Part shown: positions 1 through 6,457 of the stretch, piece after piece
Position numbering within the stretch: position 1 is the stretch's first letter
How the letters are laid out: each line of letters opens with the position of its first letter
DNA from: a virus
Length of the DNA stretch: 47,755 nt
Strand: one strand, 5' to 3'
Virus record (IMG/VR): IMGVR_UViG_3300009136_000009
Span: 1-47,755 of that record
Notes under the pieces: model-generated
Told to the model about the DNA's origin: nothing
Seen by the model: the letters and a program-made list of their open reading frames with translations, nothing else
The model's database searches: none
Position numbers and translations under genes: made by a program

Positions 1-64
1 GGAGCATGAGGTTCTCATGGCGTTGGCTGATCTCTTCCTTCCAGCTCATCCAGTCAACCTTCAT
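1..64 (-). CDS. 5' fragment of the 94-aa membrane protein gene (copy of 46749-47033)
   Basis: This is the start and first 21 codons of the gene at 46749-47033, repeated because the contig overlaps itself. The start at 64 is preceded by an AGGAGG Shine-Dalgarno that is complete in this shortened junction form. It is an effect of circular assembly and not a second gene. Confidence 0.85.
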   Translation of the reverse strand, partial: MKVDWMSWKEEISQRHENLML

Positions 65-110
65 CTATCTCCTCCTGAGGTCTAGGACCTATGGGCATTC
101 TGATGCTCAT
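54..110 (-). CDS. 18-aa junction peptide of the shortened genome form
   Basis: ATG at 110 overlaps the stop of the upstream gene (ATGA). The frame reads MSIRMPIGPRPQEEIDEG and stops at 54. Its first 12 codons match the start of the 30-aa ORF at 47623-47715, and its last codons match the C-terminus of the 66-aa gene at 47023-47223. The 636-bp difference therefore fuses two reading frames in register. Whether it is made or useful is unknown. Confidence 0.35.
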   Translation of the reverse strand: MSIRMPIGPRPQEEIDEG

Positions 111-463
111 GTATCGTCTTCCTCATGTAGGTCTACACCTACGAATCGCTTACCCATATAATTCCGATTATCTTCAAAGTCTGGATCAAGACCAAGAGTT
201 ACCTGCATTCCAACCCATTTCCAGCTTGGACAAGAGGGAGCCACCACTCGATTGAGCCAATCTACTAGGGGCTCATCCTCTTCCCATTTGCGCACCATAC
301 CACGACCTAGGCGCTTGGTAAGGGCGTCGATCTGCTCTTTGGTATAGAGTTCCTCGGGCATGACGTTGAGGCGTAGCCAGCTCAGGAACACGTCCATAGG
401 ACCGTTCCAAAAGTCGAGAGCTATCTGAGGATATGGGTCTCTGCTAAACCTGAATTTAGACAT
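107..463 (-). CDS. Conserved-looking hypothetical protein, 118 aa
   Basis: Unrecognised acidic protein rich in Trp and Asp/Glu, with no signal or membrane segment. I chose ATG at 463, not the GTG three bases upstream, because the sequence reads GGAGGAGTGATG: the Shine-Dalgarno lies in the last two Glu codons of the upstream gene, whose TGA overlaps this ATG. The 3' end (107-150) is repeated at 47712-47755 by the contig overlap. Confidence 0.7.
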   Translation of the reverse strand: MSKFRFSRDPYPQIALDFWNGPMDVFLSWLRLNVMPEELYTKEQIDALTKRLGRGMVRKWEEDEPLVDWLNRVVAPSCPSWKWVGMQVTLGLDPDFEDNRNYMGKRFVGVDLHEEDDT

Positions 464-837
464 CACTCCTCCGTGTGGATTTTCTCGGTAGGGTCTCCAT
501 GACCTTCCTTGGGTATGTCTCGTCCAGTACCCATAAAGTACGCTCTGGCAATTGCGCGAAACCTATTTTCATCTGACCGTGTGTCTCCATGGTAGTCAAT
601 CCACAATGTCACACCATCATATTTCATGGTGCTTGGATCAGCGTACACCTCTTCCAACCACAAACGAGAAAGAGCCAAAGCTTCTCGCTCTGTGCATTGG
701 ATGGAAAAGGTCCAACTGTACTCAGGAGGCCCTGTTTCGGGTGCGCGGGCTCGCCACCATTCACGGATCTCATCATCACTGTACCAATCCCAGTAAATGT
801 GTTGGCGGCCATCTAGTGAGAGCATCTTCTTGGGCAT
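463..837 (-). CDS. Hypothetical protein, 124 aa
   Basis: Begins MPKKMLSLDG. It contains several Trp residues and an amphipathic central helix but no motif I recognise. The start at 837 follows GGAGGAG and overlaps the TGA of the gene upstream. The longer open frame to 873 lacks such a signal and would run deep into that gene. It ends in Glu-Glu, whose codons serve as Shine-Dalgarno for the next gene. Confidence 0.7.
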   Translation of the reverse strand: MPKKMLSLDGRQHIYWDWYSDDEIREWWRARAPETGPPEYSWTFSIQCTEREALALSRLWLEEVYADPSTMKYDGVTLWIDYHGDTRSDENRFRAIARAYFMGTGRDIPKEGHGDPTEKIHTEE

Positions 838-1019
838 CACTCCTCCGGTATTCTTGGTGACTCGAACCACCAAGGGAACAAGTCTGGGTTGTTCCTCACG
901 TTCTCGCAGTGTACACCGTCAAGCCATCCTCCTTCGATGACTTCCCAAGCAATCACCCAATGCTCTCCAGTCGGGGGAGGATCTGTCGTAGAGTTACGAG
1001 GAATAACTTCGCTAGACAT
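837..1019 (-). CDS. Hypothetical protein, 60 aa
   Basis: Small soluble acidic protein with an internal run of Pro and Trp; no known motif. ATG at 1019 overlaps the upstream TGA in a GGAGGAGTGATG arrangement. The C-terminus (PEE) encodes the Shine-Dalgarno for the next gene, so translation is likely coupled along the series. Confidence 0.65.
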   Translation of the reverse strand: MSSEVIPRNSTTDPPPTGEHWVIAWEVIEGGWLDGVHCENVRNNPDLFPWWFESPRIPEE

Positions 1020-1237
1020 CACTCCTCCGTAGGGCTCTCAAGGCTATCTGGGAATTCCTCTCCCAAACCATCCGTAGTCTCAGGATTATCACACGCTGAA
1101 GCTCCAACAGACTCATCTCTGCCTACAGGCGACGTGGGTGTAGGCTCATCTCTTGTGCAGTCCATACCAAGTACAACTGCAAACAGCAACAGCAACAGAA
1201 ACCATACTGCTAATAGAACTAAAATCTTCTTAGGCAT
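1019..1237 (-). CDS. Small membrane-anchored protein, 72 aa
   Basis: MPKKILVLL followed by a hydrophobic stretch to about residue 24 forms one N-terminal membrane segment or uncleaved signal anchor. Cys27 follows, but the sequence before it (LGMDC) is a poor lipobox. The remaining 45 residues are acidic and Pro/Ser/Thr-rich, probably outside the membrane. A lysis-related (spanin-like) role is possible but only a guess. The start overlaps the upstream TAA (GGAGGAGTAATG). Confidence 0.65.
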   Translation of the reverse strand: MPKKILVLLAVWFLLLLLFAVVLGMDCTRDEPTPTSPVGRDESVGASACDNPETTDGLGEEFPDSLESPTEE

Positions 1238-1458
1238 TACTCCTCCAAAACTAATCTAGCATGAGTACATCGGTAGCCACTCCTATACAAGTCTCTCCAG
1301 GATGGTGAATTACCACCTGCGGCACGAGACTCTCTCGCAGCCCACGTAATGAATGTTGTAATACAGCGGTGGCGTGTATTTGCATGTGTGCCCTCGATAA
1401 CACCTATACCAGGTAGTTCAATTACCCATACCTGCGCTGATTTGGCTGTGTTGCCCAT
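1237..1458 (-). CDS. Hypothetical protein, 73 aa
   Basis: Basic protein with three Cys and several His/Arg residues; no recognised family. Two adjacent ATGs exist (1461 and 1458). The second is better spaced from GGAGG and overlaps the TGA of the RuvC-like gene upstream. It ends LVLEE, again encoding the next ribosome site. Confidence 0.6.
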   Translation of the reverse strand: MGNTAKSAQVWVIELPGIGVIEGTHANTRHRCITTFITWAARESRAAGGNSPSWRDLYRSGYRCTHARLVLEE

Positions 1459-1979
1459 CATTCCTCCAGAAAGACACCCACGAGGGCAATACCAATAGCA
1501 TCACAGACAGCCTCTCGGTTCACCTTGATATCGTCAGCCAAGAAGTCTGGATCACCCACACGATCTCGCACAGCCTTTACCACCAATCTCTTGTCAGTCT
1601 TCTGACCTTTAGGTGTCTTGGGGATACCCAGCAAGGCTTTCACTTGCATCGGATGAACGTACATCGGCCTGATCCCTTCCAGGTTCAGTCGCACCGACAC
1701 ACCCCCAATGAGAAAGCCTTGCTGGATGAGCACTCCTGCATTTCTGCCATGGATAGGTACCTCGAGATAGACAGGCAACACTTTCCCGGCTAGAAGCTCC
1801 AGAAGTTGCTCGTGTACTGCCGTGACAATGTCGAGGATATCCGTGTCCTTGTCACTCTCAACGATAGCACACTCCAAGACGTTTAGGATCCTTGGCTGAC
1901 TACCGTTTAGAGACCTTGCGACCTCTAGCTTTGCGAGACCGCTTCTTCGCGGGCTTGGATCGACGCCGATCACATACAT
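1458..1979 (-). CDS. RuvC-like Holliday junction resolvase
   Basis: A 173-aa protein of the RNase H-like fold. It opens with MYVIGVDPSPRRSG (Asp7 as first metal ligand), has a Glu in YLEVP (about residue 73) and a late acidic position in AVCDAIGIAL (about 160), the usual RuvC catalytic spacing. Such enzymes cut branched DNA during recombination or before packaging. The start at 1979 places the IGVD strand at the N-terminus and overlaps the upstream XRE-like gene by about 80 nt. An upstream frame to 2018 has no ribosome site. Confidence 0.75.
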   Translation of the reverse strand: MYVIGVDPSPRRSGLAKLEVARSLNGSQPRILNVLECAIVESDKDTDILDIVTAVHEQLLELLAGKVLPVYLEVPIHGRNAGVLIQQGFLIGGVSVRLNLEGIRPMYVHPMQVKALLGIPKTPKGQKTDKRLVVKAVRDRVGDPDFLADDIKVNREAVCDAIGIALVGVFLEE

Positions 1980-2238
1980 CAGCCACCGCCTTTTCCAGAT
2001 CCAGGATACCCTCAGCAACCAGGATAGCTATGAATGGGAGAAACTCCAGACCCTGTCCTCTCAACTCGATAGCCGAGATATCCCACGGTGCGACACTTGA
2101 CAGGAACTTTCGCCTTGGGTAGTGCCCATTCAGCTCTTGGACAAACTCAGGACCTGACAGTCCTCGAGCTTCCCTTGCCTGACGAATCAAGTTTCCTACC
2201 GCGACCCTTTGCTCTTTGTCTAACTTTGGAATCGACAT
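1900..2238 (-). CDS. XRE/cro-like helix-turn-helix protein
   Basis: A 112-aa protein. Residues of about 10-60 (VGNLIRQAREARGLSGPEF and following) match the pattern of an XRE/lambda-repressor-type HTH. The last 20 residues are very basic (repeated Lys/Arg), which would help DNA binding. ATG at 2238 has GGAGG five bases upstream. It overlaps the helicase gene by 92 nt and the RuvC-like gene by 80 nt. It is the only HTH regulator I see in the window and a candidate ligand for the CTTGACAAG sites. Confidence 0.6.
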   Translation of the reverse strand: MSIPKLDKEQRVAVGNLIRQAREARGLSGPEFVQELNGHYPRRKFLSSVAPWDISAIELRGQGLEFLPFIAILVAEGILDLEKAVADVCDRRRSKPAKKRSRKARGRKVSKR

Positions 2239-3634
2239 TTGTGCCTCCAGCCTTTTCCTTAGTAACATCCGACAACGTCATTCGCTCATAATCATACCGC
2301 ACAGTGACCACGGGATTCCAGGGATTTTCTCTACCCTTGTCGAGCTTCCATCGCTGGATCCCACGCTCTTTCTCCTCCGCGGTCTGCATGATGCAAACGA
2401 CGACATCCCCTGTATGGATCTTACTGATATCTTCAGCAACATCCTCCTTGCCAAACTCTTCAGCACCAATGGTGATACGAGTTCCTTGCGAGGCAGTCCA
2501 GCCTGGTACATCATAAGCAGAGAGCTGTCGCCTAAACTCCCAGTAGATATCTCCAAGAACAACTCTAGGATCGGCCTTCCACTTACGCTGACCTCTTCCA
2601 AGGAGGTCAGCGTAGTCCAGTGTGACGAGATCTAAGGGACTGTGCTTAGCGATGAGCCCTTCAATTCGCTGCATCGACACTTTCTCGTGACTCAAGTCCT
2701 GGATTAGGAGCTGGCCACCCGTCTTCTTTGCACGAGCCATCGCCTGACGAATCAACTTAGGGTTTGCCCGAATCTCCTGCTTCGTCTTCCCCAGCAGTTC
2801 CATAGTGATGCGTTCTGCCACCTGTCGAGTACGGATCTCTAGGGTTACGTGTAGTGCTCGTTTACCCAAGAGAGTAGCTCTGACTGCTCGTCCGAGGAGA
2901 GCTGCCGTCTTACCACCACCGGAAGGGGCAATGAATATACCAAGCTCTCCAGGCCCAAGGCCTCCATCAAGGGCATCATCGAGACGCGCAACTCCAATAG
3001 GAACACGGCCAGACTGATCTCCTGGACGGAATAGTTCGGAGGGATCACCTTCAGCAAAGTCGAGTAGGCGCTTGTCCTCCGGGGTAAGCGCAAAAGCTGT
3101 GTACTTTTCCAAGCGCTGCTTAGTCTCCCAGGGATCCAGCTCCTGAGGCCGGAAGTCATGCTTCTGCATGATGTCTTCAGCCAGTGCCAAGAGGCCCTCT
3201 CGGATGACAAATCGCTCGAGGACCTCCAACTCGACCTTGCTGTCAGGAGGAGCCGTGGCTTCCCAGCGGTCAACAAGGATACTGACACGCTCTTCCCAGA
3301 GCTGCTTGGGGCAAACCTTCTTTGCCAGAATACGCAGCGTCCGCATGGGTATGTCCGCTGATCGCTGTTTCTCGCTCGAATAAACGGACTCGAGGGATTT
3401 GTAGAGGTAGAGGTAATCACCTCGAAACATCTCCGGCTCCAAATGGCTTACCAGCTGCCGGTACCTGTCTGGAATCCGCAGAGCTGCCAGCAGGACGAGT
3501 ACGAGATCCCCGTGGCTGCTTAGCTTTGGCTTGCTCTTTCTTCCAGTCTTCTTCCCAGCAGTGCCTGTGGTAGAAGCACCCGCGGCACTGCCAGTCTGGC
3601 TTTTGGTAGAACTTTTCCGGGACTTGGCCATCAT
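2147..3634 (-). CDS. DnaB-like replicative helicase
   Basis: A 495-aa RecA-fold ATPase. The first 40 residues are a Ser/Thr/Lys/Gly-rich tail. An N-terminal DnaB-like helical domain follows (HGDLVLVLLAALRIPD). Walker A is APSGGGKT (about 236-243), a Glu follows the next strand (HVTLE, 266), and Walker B is LVTLDYADLL (about 335-345). It should unwind DNA ahead of the family A polymerase. The start at 3634 or 3631 (two ATGs) follows AAAGGAG and lies 218 nt inside the upstream nuclease gene. A perfect 12-bp hairpin lies in its coding region at 2584-2614. Confidence 0.85.
   Translation of the reverse strand: MMAKSRKSSTKSQTGSAAGASTTGTAGKKTGRKSKPKLSSHGDLVLVLLAALRIPDRYRQLVSHLEPEMFRGDYLYLYKSLESVYSSEKQRSADIPMRTLRILAKKVCPKQLWEERVSILVDRWEATAPPDSKVELEVLERFVIREGLLALAEDIMQKHDFRPQELDPWETKQRLEKYTAFALTPEDKRLLDFAEGDPSELFRPGDQSGRVPIGVARLDDALDGGLGPGELGIFIAPSGGGKTAALLGRAVRATLLGKRALHVTLEIRTRQVAERITMELLGKTKQEIRANPKLIRQAMARAKKTGGQLLIQDLSHEKVSMQRIEGLIAKHSPLDLVTLDYADLLGRGQRKWKADPRVVLGDIYWEFRRQLSAYDVPGWTASQGTRITIGAEEFGKEDVAEDISKIHTGDVVVCIMQTAEEKERGIQRWKLDKGRENPWNPVVTVRYDYERMTLSDVTKEKAGGTNVDSKVRQRAKGRGRKLDSSGKGSSRTVRS
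2584..2614. repeat. Perfect intragenic hairpin, 12-bp arms, 7-nt loop
   Basis: TACGCTGACCTC and GAGGTCAGCGTA surround TTCCAAG. It lies just after the Walker B region of the helicase gene. One of a genome-wide set of long hairpins. Confidence 0.9.
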
Positions 3635-4334
3635 GGATACTCCTTTCAATGATTGCCAGCCGGCGAAGATCTGCAGCAAACGCCTCCTTACTCAGCTTGA
3701 ACCAGTAGTCTCGCCAAGGAAGTCCAGTGATCTTGTCCTCATCACCATTCACATTGTATACCAGCACACACAGAGCAGGTACCTTCTTATCGGGATGAAG
3801 CATGTTCCACATATTGCCATAGCGGTTGCCTTGGACTAGGTAAGACTTAGACCAATGCGTAGGGTCTTGGAAGGCGAGACCAGTAGTCTTGCGGTAAGAG
3901 AAGGTGTTAGTGGTCTTGACCTCGAACATAGCTTGGGGCTTTCGTAGCCTCTGACGCCAAAGTTGCCCATCAGGATGCCCCTGTAGAGTGACCTTGATGA
4001 TCTCACCATCCAGTTCAACGTCATAAGTCACTTCCAAGAGCTGTTCAGGGTTCCAGTTCTTGACATACCATGGAGTATATTGAGGAATGAGTACTCCACG
4101 GATATGATCGTGAAGCAAGTTTCCTAGCTCCATTTTCTCTCGGGTACGCGGGGTGAATGGCGTCCAGACTTTCGTGCCAGTGCGTCCGTAGTAGAGCTTA
4201 CGATCACATTCGTAGGTACTACTTACTCGGAAGAAATGGGAGCCCTCTCGTTGATCAGTAGCCCGGCCCGTGCGATTTCTTGTGCGGTGAACGGCTCGAG
4301 CCAGCTGGTTGTGAGCCCGTGCTCTTACTAGCAT
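3417..4334 (-). CDS. Cas4/RecB-like PD-(D/E)XK nuclease with Fe-S cysteines
   Basis: A 305-aa protein with the catalytic order of this superfamily: His in LLHDH (about 75), Asp in GHPDG (about 122), FEVKTT (Glu138, Lys140) and the QGNRYG helix (about 168). Four Cys sit as in AddB/Cas4 clusters: Cys43 (YECDRK) and C-x2-C-x5-C near residues 250-259. It probably acts as an exonuclease in recombination or replication. The start is uncertain: ATG at 4334 has AGAGGAA upstream, and GTG at 4415 would overlap the thioredoxin stop. The C-terminal 72 codons, including the cysteine cluster, overlap the helicase start. Confidence 0.75.
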   Translation of the reverse strand: MLVRARAHNQLARAVHRTRNRTGRATDQREGSHFFRVSSTYECDRKLYYGRTGTKVWTPFTPRTREKMELGNLLHDHIRGVLIPQYTPWYVKNWNPEQLLEVTYDVELDGEIIKVTLQGHPDGQLWRQRLRKPQAMFEVKTTNTFSYRKTTGLAFQDPTHWSKSYLVQGNRYGNMWNMLHPDKKVPALCVLVYNVNGDEDKITGLPWRDYWFKLSKEAFAADLRRLAIIERSIHDGQVPEKFYQKPDWQCRGCFYHRHCWEEDWKKEQAKAKQPRGSRTRPAGSSADSRQVPAAGKPFGAGDVSR

Positions 4335-4411
4335 CTGATTGTTTCCTCTCTCGGGAGGGACGCCAGCCATGTCTGCGCAGAGTGCCATAGATGTAGGCGT
4401 TCTGTCGCTCC

Positions 4412-4747
4412 TCACTCCCTGGGAACATCGCTAGTGCTCTCTTCCGTAGTTGTGCTTCTAGTACTTTGGGCATCGAAGGACATCCTTTCCTCCAGCCATT
4501 GGATGATTTGATCCTCACGGGCATTAGGACTGAATTGGATAAGGATATCCTTAGCCTCATCGAGCACGACAACCGTGGGAATCGCATCAATACGAAACTT
4601 CGCAGCCTCATGTCTAGCTGCAGGCTCCTCTAATCGGATGATCTCAAGGTCCAAATCATGTTTGACACAGAGGTCCTCGATAAGCTCTCCGCGAGACTTG
4701 CAGGTAGGACACCACTGACCAGTGAATAGTTTGAATGTTAGTGCCAT
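4412..4747 (-). CDS. Thioredoxin-like protein
   Basis: A 111-aa protein with the redox motif WCPTC at residues 12-16 and a cis-Pro region DAIPTVVV near residue 57, followed by an acidic Ser/Thr-rich tail. Family role: disulfide reduction, or a processivity factor as for T7 polymerase; either is possible beside replication genes. ATG at 4747 has AAGGG seven bases upstream. The upstream gene stops at 4750. Confidence 0.85.
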   Translation of the reverse strand: MALTFKLFTGQWCPTCKSRGELIEDLCVKHDLDLEIIRLEEPAARHEAAKFRIDAIPTVVVLDEAKDILIQFSPNAREDQIIQWLEERMSFDAQSTRSTTTEESTSDVPRE

Positions 4748-4749
4748 TG

Positions 4750-4929
4750 TCAACCCTTCTCATCCCGTAGCCAACCAATCAACTCTGAAGCCTCTCGACG
4801 CGTGAGTTGGTGCAGCTCACCTCGGTTGAATAGACCCTCCGACAAAGCGAAACGAGTGGAGTACCCAAGCTCTGCACATAGACTCTCGATGTATTCCTTC
4901 TGAGACTGGGTGATTACTAGCTGTCCCAT
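4750..4929 (-). CDS. Small protein with an EAS-x-LI helical motif, 59 aa
   Basis: Begins MGQLVITQSQKEYI and ends in LTRREASELIGWL. This resembles the short TKxEASxLIxxL domain seen as a stand-alone or appended module in phage and plasmid replication proteins. Its function is not established. ATG at 4929 overlaps the TGA of the 33-aa gene upstream (TGATG). An in-frame ATG at 4950 lies inside that gene. Confidence 0.6.
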   Translation of the reverse strand: MGQLVITQSQKEYIESLCAELGYSTRFALSEGLFNRGELHQLTRREASELIGWLRDEKG

Positions 4930-5030
4930 CAATATCCCTTTGGTGGCCATCGAGGCTCTCTACTTATCCAACAACCCCAAAGGGCTCCGGCTAGAGCAAC
5001 TACTGACAAAATGATCTTATCTACCAGCAT
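4929..5030 (-). CDS. 33-aa membrane peptide directly after the endolysin (holin/spanin candidate)
   Basis: Short gene. ATG at 5030 overlaps the endolysin stop (TGATG), and its own TGA at 4929 overlaps the next ATG (TGATG), so both ends are coupled. The peptide starts MLVDKIILSVVALAGALWGC and continues with a polar, Pro-rich tail. Residues 5-22 form one hydrophobic segment. Cys20 after LWG resembles a weak lipobox. Position and topology suit a pinholin, small spanin or lysis regulator; none is proven. Confidence 0.6.
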   Translation of the reverse strand: MLVDKIILSVVALAGALWGCWISREPRWPPKGY

Positions 5031-5476
5031 CAATATGTCCAGACTCGAGGACGATCTCTTCGTATCGTGTCCAGGTGTAGCATACCCTCGCCAATACCTA
5101 CACCAAAAATTCTAGGGTGTGAGAATGCCATACGCAGGATGACCCAACGCTTCCTCGCGTCCAGTACTGCAATGTCAATGCAACAGCCCGTCGGGTGGAG
5201 GCCCATGCCTCCAACCCGCGGGCTGCTGTCGTAAGTAGGACATCGGTAGCCAGATGTAACGATGAAAGGGAGATCCGCACCCCATCGCTGGGTTGCCTGG
5301 TAACGCAAGAGGTCAAAGACCTCCACGGCATCGTCATCCATCGCGCAGACACCACAACCACACTTACATCTCAGCGCATCTTCAGTATAGTAGCTCCATT
5401 CAGATGGAGTAGGCCGTGAACTAACAGGAGGGATTTGTACCCCATGCTGCGTTCCAGATTGAAGGTCTGCGTTCAC
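5030..5476 (-). CDS. M15-family zinc peptidase, likely endolysin
   Basis: A 148-aa protein with the D-Ala-D-Ala carboxypeptidase/L-Ala-D-Glu peptidase signature. FIVTSGYRCPTYD is followed by GGMGLHPTGCCIDIAV, giving His94 and Asp101, then LHLD, giving His134 as third zinc ligand and nearby Asp136. The N-terminal region has a Cys-rich segment (RCKCGCGVC). It would cleave host peptidoglycan peptides at lysis. There is no signal peptide, so it needs a holin. GTG start at 5476 after GAGGG. It sits among replication genes, not with the virion genes. Confidence 0.8.
   Translation of the reverse strand: MNADLQSGTQHGVQIPPVSSRPTPSEWSYYTEDALRCKCGCGVCAMDDDAVEVFDLLRYQATQRWGADLPFIVTSGYRCPTYDSSPRVGGMGLHPTGCCIDIAVLDARKRWVILRMAFSHPRIFGVGIGEGMLHLDTIRRDRPRVWTY
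5192..5219. repeat. Near-perfect intragenic hairpin in the endolysin gene
   Basis: CGGGTGGAGGC and GCCTCCAACCCG pair over 11 bp with a one-base bulge around loop CCAT. Confidence 0.7.
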
Positions 5477-5625
5477 GACCTACCCTCTCGTGTACCTATC
5501 TAAATAATAGGCTTGGTGGGATGCGACAAACTCTTGCTATGTCCTTTTGCGTCCGTTGGAGAGTCGCTCTGTAGAGAGCATCTAAGCTACCATAGGAAGG
5601 GAGATCAAAGATCCCCAAGACAGCA
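5477..5625. other. 149-bp gap upstream of the endolysin gene
   Basis: I see only two very short frames coupled by stop/start overlaps (ATGATG at the end of the 249-aa gene, then TAGATG), 15 and 13 codons, without a strong ribosome site. An AT-rich stretch near 5500-5512 (read TATTATTTAGAT on the minus strand) could be part of a promoter for the endolysin, but no clear -35 box is present. Confidence 0.3.
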
Positions 5626-6375
5626 TCATGCGCAAAAGGGACGTATCAGCACCTCCAGTCTAGCAGGGTCTACATCGGGGACCTTGACAGCGGCGGCCCA
5701 CAAAGCCTTCTTAGCAGCTGCAGCGTCCTTAGCCACGATAGTCCGAGATGCCATGACCACCTTGGGAAGCTGGAACAGCTCACCAGGAATTGCCTTGACC
5801 TGCTCCCACTGCTCAGGAGTCTCCAGGACCATACCATCGAACACGAATTGGGAAGCCTTCATCATAGAATTCATTTCAGTATCCTCCTTCTCATCATGTA
5901 ACTCTGAGAGATATTCCTCCAGCCTTGGTAGGTACACTTTCAGAGTAGTTCGCAACATAATCTCGTAGATATCATTATCTACAATCAGACCAGCACAAGA
6001 CTGGATTCCTCTATGAGCACCTTCCTCCGTCCAGAAAGGACCCATGACGTACCGCATCTTTTCCTTGAAGATCTCAATTTCCTTTGGCATCCGTTTATGT
6101 ACGATGTCCCTCTCCCGGCGGATAAGATCCAGTGGAAAGCATACCTTAGTCTGCAGAGTCTTCCACTCATAGTCATCTTCCTGAATTGTGCAGTTCCATG
6201 TCGTCAAGCCAGTCTCCATAGCTGCACGCTCATCCTCTGTCCTGGGTACTATGAGCCCTGTAGGAAACATAGTCTTCCCATCTGTTGTAGATGACGGGAG
6301 TGTATCGAAGTACAAATCGTGCCGATCTGTTGTAGGTGCCCAGAAGCTAGTAGCGTACTCCGTGCAAATAGACAT
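5626..6375 (-). CDS. Hypothetical protein, 249 aa
   Basis: Soluble protein with no motif I recognise. The middle (about 95-175) is rich in charged helices, and residues of about 215-235 form an Ala/Lys-rich helix. The start at 6375 is supported by AGGAGA with a 6-nt spacer. It lies between the ssDNA-binding protein and the endolysin, so it may belong to replication or host takeover; the sequence gives no direct clue. Confidence 0.65.
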   Translation of the reverse strand: MSICTEYATSFWAPTTDRHDLYFDTLPSSTTDGKTMFPTGLIVPRTEDERAAMETGLTTWNCTIQEDDYEWKTLQTKVCFPLDLIRRERDIVHKRMPKEIEIFKEKMRYVMGPFWTEEGAHRGIQSCAGLIVDNDIYEIMLRTTLKVYLPRLEEYLSELHDEKEDTEMNSMMKASQFVFDGMVLETPEQWEQVKAIPGELFQLPKVVMASRTIVAKDAAAAKKALWAAAVKVPDVDPARLEVLIRPFCA

Positions 6376-6457
6376 CCTAGCTCTCCTAAGAATTTCAGGT
6401 GAGTGGGAGCAAGCATCTTCGATGTCCTCCCACCCACCCTACCGATAGTAACCCTAA

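Larger units (their letters stand above)
1..150. repeat. Composite terminal redundancy of the circular contig
   Basis: Bases 1-77 equal 46970-47046, and bases 75-150 equal 47680-47755; the two matches share the trinucleotide CTG at 75-77. The contig start is thus a junction that skips 47047-47682 (636 bp), which is present near the contig end. This shows the molecule is circular or circularly permuted and that two forms were assembled. An assembly artefact is possible, but both flanks match exactly. Confidence 0.9.

Noticed and set aside
4540-4553. 14-base palindrome TAAGGATATCCTTA in the thioredoxin gene
   Set aside because: Palindromes of this length are expected a few times by chance in 48 kb.
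4255-4611. 118-codon frame inside the thioredoxin/nuclease boundary
   Set aside because: Different frame of two recognised genes; its product lacks motifs.
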